Shown here in pieces: positions 58,913 through 64,000 of a stretch of 64,000 bases of DNA. The translations under genes and the position numbers were made by a program. A model generated the notes under the pieces. The model was not told the origin of the DNA. It searched no databases and was given only the letters and a program-made list of their open reading frames with translations. Numbering within the stretch: position 1 is the first letter of the stretch; every line of letters begins with the position of its first letter. Origin of the DNA: Nonomuraea endophytica (GTDB taxonomy: Bacteria > Actinomycetota > Actinomycetes > Streptosporangiales > Streptosporangiaceae); assembly GCF_014203235.1 (NCBI RefSeq), contig NZ_JACHIN010000011.1:62001-126000 (forward strand), in the 5' to 3' direction.

Positions 58913-59157
58913 CAATGCGCGTGCGCCCGCTCCCACGGCACCCCCTCCAGCCGCGCCGCCATCCACGCCCACCGCGTCACCCTCCAGCAAGCCACCGTCG
59001 AGCACCCGCCCGCCTACGACCGGCCCCTCGACGCCATCCTCACCATCAACACCCTCGGCATGTGGCCCCACCCCACCCAGCGCCTGGCCGACCTGCGCAC
59101 CCTGCTCAAACCCGGCGGCCGCATCGCCATCACCACACGGCCCCCTACGATCACCCC
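58913..59157 (+). pseudogene. fragment of a SAM-dependent methyltransferase
   Basis: One reading frame across 58913-59157 encodes AAIHAHRVTLQQATVEHPP, then PLDAILTINTLGMWPHPT and LLKPGGRIAITTRP, the motif II to motif III part of a class I methyltransferase. The SAM-binding motif I and any start codon are missing upstream and the C-terminal strands are missing downstream, where the frame runs into the SnoaL-like gene. It is a remnant of a deleted gene. Its last bases now serve as the SnoaL promoter (TACGAT at 59146-59151). Confidence 0.75.
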
Positions 59158-59511
59158 ATGCCCGACACCCGCGCCCACGCCCAGCACTTCGCCGACACCT
59201 GGCAACACGGTTGGACCCACCACGACGCCGACGCCATCCTCACCCTCTACGCCGACGACGCCGTCCACACCTCGATGCCCTTCCGCCCACCCCACCGCGG
59301 AAAAGCAGAGATCGCCGAATACATCCACCGGTCCTTCGCCGAAGAACACACACCCCGCGCACACTTCAGCCCACCCCTGGTGGACGGCAACAACGCCGCC
59401 ATCGAATACCACGTCACCGACGGCGACAACACCCTGGCCGGCTGCGTCTTCATCACCTTCGACAGCGACGGCCGCGCCCTACACACCAGGGACTACTGGC
59501 ACGAGGCCTAA
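59158..59511 (+). CDS. SnoaL-like (NTF2-fold) protein
   Basis: A 117-residue protein of the SnoaL/NTF2 cone fold: HFADTWQHGWTHHDADAILTLY, then HRGKAEIAEYIHRSF and the strand AAIEYHVT, ending RALHTRDYWHEA. Such proteins are polyketide cyclases, isomerases or simple ligand binders. TACGAT lies six bases before the ATG, inside the methyltransferase remnant, so the message is probably leaderless. The stop overlaps that of the opposing small protein gene by four bases. Confidence 0.87.
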   Translation: MPDTRAHAQHFADTWQHGWTHHDADAILTLYADDAVHTSMPFRPPHRGKAEIAEYIHRSFAEEHTPRAHFSPPLVDGNNAAIEYHVTDGDNTLAGCVFITFDSDGRALHTRDYWHEA

Positions 59512-59741
59512 CCCCGCACCCGCGCCACCGGGGGAGCACCCACCGGAGCCGGAGCAGGAGCCACAGGCCCCGGCGCCGAACCCACCCGAACCTGACGCAC
59601 CGCCGGCTCGGCACGCTCCGCGCACCCACCCTGGCAATACCCGTTCGACACGATCAACCGCCCACGCGCCGCCGTATACGACTCACGACCCGACGCCGGC
59701 AGCACCCCCTGACACACCTGGCACAACACTTCGTTCCCCAT
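59508..59741 (-). CDS. small zinc-ribbon-like protein
   Basis: A 77-residue protein with CQVC at residues 7-10 and a later CQGGC, enough for a four-Cys metal site, followed by a Pro/Ala/Val-rich tail. AAGGGGA lies six bases before the ATG at 59741. Small proteins with this layout occur in Streptosporangiaceae and Streptomyces without known role. The frame extends further upstream without a supported start. Confidence 0.6.
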   Translation of the reverse strand: MGNEVLCQVCQGVLPASGRESYTAARGRLIVSNGYCQGGCAERAEPAVRQVRVGSAPGPVAPAPAPVGAPPVARVRG

Positions 59742-60000
59742 GCGGGTCCCCTTCCGGACGCGTACCAGATATCCAGAGTAAGCGCACCAAAACCATCCAA
59801 GGCGGCATTTCAACGACTCGTCAAGAAACGCGTCAACCCGAGCACCCTCCACCAGGCGGCAACCGGGCCGGGGCCGGCGAGGGATGCCGGGTGCTCGTGG
59901 AGGGTCACCGGCCCCCGCAGAAGCGTCCAACGGGCCCACCCGGCGCGGGGGAGAAGCCGCCACAGGGGGAGGAACCACCCGCCGGGCACAAAGAGTGAGG

Positions 60001-60037
60001 CCGCATGCCCGCGCACCGGAGCGGCGCGGGCATGCGG
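60001..60037. terminator. strong hairpin in the gene-poor region
   Basis: CCGCATGCCCGCGC (60001-60014) and GCGCGGGCATGCGG (60024-60037) form a perfect 14-base stem with a nine-base loop. No gene ends directly before it on either strand, so it may terminate an unrecognised transcript. Confidence 0.6.
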
Positions 60038-60758
60038 CAGCCGAGTCCGGGGGACCACCCCCCAGCGCCCCCACCGGGCTCGGAGCACACAAAGGACATT
60101 TCCGTGAATGTCCGAACAAGGCCATCTTTTACGGCCTTGCCCACCGATGGATCATCACGCCAGAAGCCCACCCGTGTCAATTCCCGACCAACACTTGAGA
60201 TGGTGCAAATTTCGACAGTTGATCGTATGAATCCCCAGGCCACCCAGGTCCTGGCGCGATTATCCGGATTGCGGTCAACCGCTTTAACGCTTCACGGGCA
60301 ATCACTTTCCGGAAATTCACACAGGAATATGGCAGGCACGCAAAGAAATGGGATGACAGCCGTCCGCTGCCGGCCACCCGCGGGGGAGCGGAGCCCAACT
60401 CTCCTGCCACACCGCATTACCCCCACGTTCACGATCGCCCGCAAGCGCGCCCCGGGGGACCGACACCATGAGTCACCACCACCGACACCCCTTCACCCCG
60501 GACGCCAGAACCACCGACCGAAAGCCCGCCACACCAACGCCGACGCATCCAGGCGAGAGCGCCGCCACGAGGGGCAACCGGTCTACGGCAAGACCGCCAT
60601 AAGCCCCCGGGACGCCGCCGCACGTCAGCAGCGCGACACGGACGGCCCGGCAGCAGGCGCCGCCATCCTGGACGCGCGGAGACGCCGGCCGGTGTACACA
60701 CGCGACGGCGGGCGCAGGCAAGGCGGACACACCGAGAGGGGGTCAAGATCACGTTAAC

Positions 60759-60777
60759 TTGACATAATGTACATTAT
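60759..60777. promoter_or_regulatory. consensus -35 overlapping a 14-base palindrome
   Basis: TTGACA (60759-60764) overlaps ATAATGTACATTAT (60764-60777), a perfect palindrome, in a GC-rich setting. GTTAAC lies just upstream (60753-60758). It looks like an operator of the kind seen at toxin-antitoxin or GntR-type promoters, but no such gene follows on either strand. Confidence 0.55.
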
Positions 60778-60989
60778 CGAGCAAACGCGAATGATCGGCT
60801 CAACCCGGGAAAACGCCACACAAGCCATCCTGCCGCAACGCACCACACGCATCACGAACCCCGCAGCGCGCCCAGAGCCGCCCACACAGACCCGTCCGCA
60901 CCGGGCCACGCCACAGACAACACGCGTCCACGGCAAGTTGCAGCGGGCGCGTGTGCATGATCTCGCTCAGCGCGGGCAGCACGCAGGCC

Positions 60990-61229
60990 ATGTCAACAAC
61001 GGCCCTCGTCGCACTCACCGGCGTCGTGGCGGCCGGTGCCATCTGGCTCATCGTGCTGGCCGCCCGGCTCACCCGTCACCCCCGCAACCGCCCCGCCCCC
61101 AGCCCCGACCTCGTCGGCCAGGCGCTGGAGATGAAGGCGCTCGGACAGGTACAGGAGGCGGTCTTCCTCGTCCGCGGCGAGACCGGGATGAGCCATCGCG
61201 CCGCCGCACGCTTCGTCCGCCGCCTCTAG
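60990..61229 (+). CDS. small membrane protein with L7/L12-like C-terminus
   Basis: A 79-residue protein: one membrane helix (STTALVALTGVVAAGAIWLIVLAARL) and a cytoplasmic helical part QVQEAVFLVRGETGMSHRAAARFV that resembles the C-terminal domain of ribosomal protein L7/L12 (IKLVREATGLGLKEAKD). Such membrane-anchored forms are found in actinomycetes without known function. An in-frame ATG at 60951 is less likely, being outside the normal N-terminus. A perfect terminator follows. Confidence 0.7.
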   Translation: MSTTALVALTGVVAAGAIWLIVLAARLTRHPRNRPAPSPDLVGQALEMKALGQVQEAVFLVRGETGMSHRAAARFVRRL

Positions 61230-61257
61230 CCACCCGCCGCTAATCACCCCAAAATAC

Positions 61258-61295
61258 GCTATACCGGACAGAAGGTGAATTCTGTCCGGTATAGC
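61258..61295. terminator. perfect 16-base bidirectional terminator
   Basis: GCTATACCGGACAGAA (61258-61273), GGTGAA, TTCTGTCCGGTATAGC (61280-61295). It separates the convergent small membrane protein and secreted protein genes and can act in both directions. Confidence 0.85.
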
Positions 61296-61317
61296 TCATG
61301 CGCTCAGAAGGCCGTCG

Positions 61318-61779
61318 TCACGGGGCTTTGTATTCCTTCGCGGGCCCGCAGTAACTGATGCCGACCGGGCTGTTGCTGTAGCGGCACACCTGCACCACGA
61401 CGCGGTCGATCGTCCGCACACCCGAGGCGTCGGCCAGCGTCAGCGCGACCGGGACGGTGGCGTCGTCGGCCTTGACCTGCCCACCGGCCACCTTGTCCGA
61501 TCCGTGGTACGCGCTGAAGCTCGCCCGGCTGTACAGGGCGTCGGGCGCGCAGGTGGAGAACTCGCGCTCGTCCGACAGGGTGCCCGTCACCTTCACCGTG
61601 GGCTTGATGACGGGGCCGGTGACCCATTCCAGGCTTCCCTCGGTGGAACCGCGCTTGCACGAGTCGCCGGAGTCGGCCGCGTAAGGCACCGTCGCCGCCG
61701 TGGTGGCGGTGGCCGGCTGGGCGGTGAGCAGGCCCGTGGCGGCGACGGCGGCGAGCAGGAGCGGGACGCGTAGACGCAT
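61318..61779 (-). CDS. secreted hypothetical protein
   Basis: A 153-residue exported protein: signal peptide of about 26 residues (LLLAAVAATGLLTA, cut near ATA), then a beta-rich domain with four cysteines (GDSCKRG, FSTCAPD, VQVCRYS, ISYCGPA) that can pair as two disulfides. The build is immunoglobulin-like. I do not recognise the family. It is divergent from hypX over a 315-base gap. Confidence 0.75.
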   Translation of the reverse strand: MRLRVPLLLAAVAATGLLTAQPATATTAATVPYAADSGDSCKRGSTEGSLEWVTGPVIKPTVKVTGTLSDEREFSTCAPDALYSRASFSAYHGSDKVAGGQVKADDATVPVALTLADASGVRTIDRVVVQVCRYSNSPVGISYCGPAKEYKAP

Positions 61780-62094
61780 GTCATCGACCTTCCGTGTGGG
61801 GGTCAGATCCGGGGCCCATCGTGTCGGAGGGGGCTTTTGTTGGGCTTTTTCGCAGGGTGGGGGCCGCTCCCCTGGCGTCGCCGTACCGGATAGTTGGTGA
61901 TTTTGCGTGAATTGTCAGCGGGGAGTGCCGGTTCGTGTCAACATCTTGTGGCATGTACGGGTCATTTGGGGCTGCCGAAACCACTGAGGTCCGCCGCCCG
62001 GGTGCGGCCATCTGAGTGGTGTCCCCCGCCCGTCCGCTCCCCCGTCGTTTGCGGGGTGTCGTCCTTCATCGCGATCGTCCGGAGGCTGTTTCCG
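61780..62094. other. divergent intergenic region before hypX
   Basis: About 315 bases with no gene. It holds T-rich runs (GGGGGCTTTTGTTGGGCTTTTT near 61830 in broken form) and the start of a strong plus-strand G/T bias. Promoters for the secreted protein and for hypX must lie here, but I cannot place them with confidence. Confidence 0.5.
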
Positions 62095-63780
62095 TTGCGC
62101 ATCCTGCTGCTTTGCTCGTCCTTCAACGGCCTGACCCAGCGTGCGTGGCTGGAGTTGCGGCGTGCCGGTCATGACGTGAGCGTGGAGTTGGCGCTGTCGG
62201 AGCGGGTGATGCTCGAGGCGGCGGAGCTGGCGAAGCCGGATTTGGTGATCTGTCCGTTTTTGAAGGAGAAGGTGCCGGGGCTGTTGTGGCAGCGGCATCG
62301 GGTGGTGATCATTCACCCGGGTCCGCCCGGGGATCGGGGGCCGTCGTCGCTGGATTGGGCGATCGCGGATGCGGAGCGGGAGTGGGGGGTGACGGCGTTG
62401 CAGGCGGTGGAGGAGATGGACGCGGGGCCGATCTGGGGGTATCGGATGTTCGCGCTGCCGGTGGAGGCGCCGCGGAAGTCGGCTTTGTATAACGGGCCGG
62501 TGGCGGATGCGGCGGTGGAGTTGGTGGTGGAGGTGGCGGAGAAGGCGGGTGATGCGGGGTTCGTGCCGGTGCCGCTGGATTATGGGCGGCCTGAGGTGGT
62601 GGGGCGGTTGCGTCCGGCGATGCGGCATGTGGATCGGGTGGTGTCGTGGTCGGAGCCGACGGAGGCGATCGTGCGGCGGGTGCGGGCGGCGGATGGGGCG
62701 CCGGGTGGCCGGGCGGAGTTGTGCGGGTTGGCGGTGCGGGTGTTTGACGTGTATCGGGGTCCGGCGTTGGTGGGGCGGCCGGGTTCGGTGGTGGCGCGGC
62801 GTGAGGGGGCGGTGCTGGTGCATACGGGTGATGGGACGGTGTGGGTGGGGCATCTGCGGCTGGATCGTGCGGATGGGGTGAAGTTGCCGGCGGTGATGGT
62901 GCTGGGTGATCGGGTGGGTCATCTGGAGGAGCGTGCGGGTTATACGGAGATCACGTATGAGCGCAGTGCGGGTGTGGGGGTGGTGAGTTTTGATTTCTAC
63001 AACGGGGCGATGGCGACGGATCAGTGCCGGAGGTTGGCGGCGGCGTTGCGGTATGCGGGTGAGCAGGATACGCGGGTGCTGGTGGTGCGGGGTGGGGAGA
63101 CGTTTTCGAATGGGATTCATCTGAATGTGATCGAGGCGGCGGCGCATCCGGAGTTGGAGGCGTGGATGAACATCAATGCGATCAATGCGGTGTGCCGGGA
63201 GATCATCGAGTGTCGTGGGCAGGTGGTGGTGGCGTCGGTGGGGGGTAGTGCGGGCGCGGGTGGGGTGATGATGGCGCTGGGTGCGGATCGGGTGCTGGTG
63301 CGGGAGGGGGTGGTGTTGAATCCGCATTATCGGACGATGGGGTTGTTCGGTAGTGAGTTTTGGACGTATGTGCTGGCGCGGCGGGTGGGGGTGGCTGCGG
63401 CGGAGCGGTTGACGGAGGGGGCGTTGCCGGTGGGTGCGGTGGAGGCGGTGGAGCTGGGGTTGGCTGATCATGTGCTGGGTGGGGGGCGGCTGGAGTTCGA
63501 GCGGTCGGTTTTGGAGTTCGCGGAGCGGTTGGCGTCGGGGGGTGAGTGGGAGGCGCTGGTGGCGGCGAAGGGGGTGGCTCGGGCTGACGATGAGCGGCGT
63601 AAGCCGTTGGATGCGTATCGGGTGGAGGAGCTGGCGGAGATGAGCCGGGACATGTTCGATGACCGGCGGGGTTTTCGGGGGGCGCGGTCGGCGTTTGTGC
63701 GGAAGGTGCGGGCGGAGGTGACGCCGGGGTATTTGGCGGTGCATCGGGATGGGTGGGGGGCGGGCGGATCTCATATGTGA
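62095..63780 (+). CDS. hypX: HypX-like formyltransferase/enoyl-CoA hydratase fusion
   Basis: A 561-residue fusion. The N-terminal 270 residues are a methionyl-tRNA-formyltransferase-like domain (RILLLCSSFNGLTQRAWLEL; active-site loop HPGPPGDRGPSSLDWAI; C-terminal OB part). The second half is a crotonase fold (VVSFDFYNGAMATDQCRRL, oxyanion loop VGGSAGAGGVMMALGADRV). HypX takes a formyl group from formyl-tetrahydrofolate and releases carbon monoxide for the iron of [NiFe] hydrogenase. No hydrogenase gene is in the window. The TTG at 62095 has GGAGG nine bases before it. Codons end in G far more than elsewhere in the window. Confidence 0.9.
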   Translation: MRILLLCSSFNGLTQRAWLELRRAGHDVSVELALSERVMLEAAELAKPDLVICPFLKEKVPGLLWQRHRVVIIHPGPPGDRGPSSLDWAIADAEREWGVTALQAVEEMDAGPIWGYRMFALPVEAPRKSALYNGPVADAAVELVVEVAEKAGDAGFVPVPLDYGRPEVVGRLRPAMRHVDRVVSWSEPTEAIVRRVRAADGAPGGRAELCGLAVRVFDVYRGPALVGRPGSVVARREGAVLVHTGDGTVWVGHLRLDRADGVKLPAVMVLGDRVGHLEERAGYTEITYERSAGVGVVSFDFYNGAMATDQCRRLAAALRYAGEQDTRVLVVRGGETFSNGIHLNVIEAAAHPELEAWMNINAINAVCREIIECRGQVVVASVGGSAGAGGVMMALGADRVLVREGVVLNPHYRTMGLFGSEFWTYVLARRVGVAAAERLTEGALPVGAVEAVELGLADHVLGGGRLEFERSVLEFAERLASGGEWEALVAAKGVARADDERRKPLDAYRVEELAEMSRDMFDDRRGFRGARSAFVRKVRAEVTPGYLAVHRDGWGAGGSHM

Positions 63781-63788
63781 GATAGGTT
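63768..63788 (+). promoter_or_regulatory. dyad and -10 at the hypX/HTH junction
   Basis: ATCTCA-TATG-TGAGAT (63768-63783) spans the hypX stop codon. TAGGTT (63783-63788) lies eight bases before the next ATG and would give a leaderless transcript. The dyad is a likely site for the HTH protein that starts here. Confidence 0.5.
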
Positions 63789-63796
63789 GTGGCGCT

Positions 63797-64000
63797 ATGG
63801 CGGATGACTATCTTGCGCGGATCGGTCGGTTGATTCGGGATGCGCGTCAGCATCGTGGTTGGACGCAGTTGCAGTTGGCGGATGCGTTGGCGACGAGTCA
63901 GAGTGCGGTGAACCGGATTGAGCGGGGTAATCAGAACATCAGTCTTGAGATGATCGCTCGGATCGGTGAGGCGTTGGACAGTGAGATTGTGTCGCTGGGG
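63797..64000 (+). CDS. HTH-XRE protein, probably fused to UDP-GlcNAc carboxyvinyltransferase (5' part only)
   Basis: The first 68 codons run to the window edge. They encode an XRE helix-turn-helix: LARIGRLIRDARQHRGWTQL, then LADALATSQSAVNRIERGN and ISLEMIARIGEAL. This exact opening is known to me from actinomycete MurA-like proteins that carry an HTH before the enolpyruvyl-transferase domain; the enzyme part would lie beyond 64000 and is not seen. If so, the protein joins DNA binding with the first step of peptidoglycan synthesis. It starts 16 bases after hypX. Confidence 0.75.
   Translation, partial: MADDYLARIGRLIRDARQHRGWTQLQLADALATSQSAVNRIERGNQNISLEMIARIGEALDSEIVSLG

Larger units (their letters stand above)
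59742..60989. other. gene-poor region of about 1.2 kb
   Basis: No convincing coding sequence on either strand; open frames present have poor codon pattern and no ribosome site. The stretch 60080-60420 is less GC-rich than the surroundings. It holds several dyads: CGAGCACCC/GGGTGCTCG (59839/59889), a 14-base hairpin at 60001-60037, GACATT-N6-AATGTC (60095-60112), CAAGGCC-N9-GGCCTTG (60117-60139) and the palindrome at 60764. It may hold a non-coding RNA or be the scar of lost genes. Confidence 0.55.

Noticed and set aside
60080-60440. A riboswitch such as the c-di-AMP ydaO type, often found before wall-lytic genes
   Set aside because: Conserved core sequences could not be matched by eye and no suitable gene follows; only a covariance search could decide.
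60005-60757. A possible 250-residue gene in the gene-poor region
   Set aside because: Composition is Arg/Pro/Thr/His-rich, third-position GC is not raised, and there is no ribosome site or domain.
60000-62000. Replication origin at the skew flip
   Set aside because: No DnaA-box cluster and no dnaA, dnaN, gyrB or rpmH nearby; the skew change alone is not enough.

Overview
The window is very GC-rich, coding-dense, and full of SARP/AfsR-type regulators, TetR and XRE regulators, an ECF sigma factor, PASTA-free Ser/Thr kinase, lipoproteins, GNAT acetyltransferases and GTG/TTG starts. This is the signature of a filamentous actinomycete. The formyltransferase/hydratase HypX-like gene followed by an HTH protein of the kind fused to UDP-GlcNAc carboxyvinyltransferase fits Streptosporangiaceae (Nonomuraea-like) or Streptomyces; the genus is an inference. 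No rRNA, tRNA, CRISPR array, insertion sequence or prophage was found.

Layout. 0-15.6 kb: a small BTAD regulator, argG behind an ARG-box-like dyad, a large AfsR-type ATPase regulator with a serine hydrolase, a copper-amine-oxidase-like protein that lacks key residues, a quinone oxidoreductase with its divergent ArsR-like regulator, an esterase lipoprotein, an XRE-cupin regulator/MFS efflux pair sharing one perfect palindrome, a class A beta-lactamase and small secreted proteins. 15.9-21.4 kb: RecD2-like helicase, acyltransferase, L,D-transpeptidase, amino-acid-type solute-binding lipoprotein. 21.9-26 kb: a sulfur-acquisition operon (cysteine-rich leader peptide, solute-binding protein, permease, ATPase, flavin monooxygenase). 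26-33.4 kb: DHA2 efflux pump, GNAT, methyltransferase, P450 with divergent TetR, an ABC exporter, and a small HTH/Clp-N pair. 33.4-40.1 kb: membrane Ser/Thr kinase, XdhC-like protein, a NarL-type two-component system and a divergent ABC exporter. 40.1-45.7 kb: one giant single-chain acyl-CoA carboxylase. 45.8-53.3 kb: PhyH dioxygenase, vanadium-haloperoxidase-like/PAP2 protein, RHH regulator plus DUF4097 protein, GNAT, AAA+ ATPase, radical SAM protein. 53.4-56.4 kb: a tightly overlapping chain (SMR pump, TetR, GNAT, class V aminotransferase, DUF952 protein, membrane ORF without a start codon). 56.5-59.7 kb: an ECF41/SigJ sigma factor with its NmrA-like partner and a divergent YceI gene, both behind the same CCTCACA-N16-CGTC promoter; then a methyltransferase remnant, a SnoaL-like protein and a small zinc-ribbon-like protein. 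59.7-61 kb is gene-poor. 62.1-64 kb: hypX and the 5' end of an HTH-carboxyvinyltransferase gene.

Recurring themes. Many genes have a TANNNT -10 box 5-8 bases before the start codon and no Shine-Dalgarno, so they are probably leaderless, and several operators sit directly on these boxes. The plus strand is strongly C-rich from about 53.3 to 61 kb, whichever strand is coding, and strongly G/T-rich after 62 kb. The most distinctive observations are the divergent ECF41 promoters, the cysteine leader peptide, the XRE/MFS palindrome, the degraded copper amine oxidase, the single-chain carboxylase and the GTAA junction at 56106.
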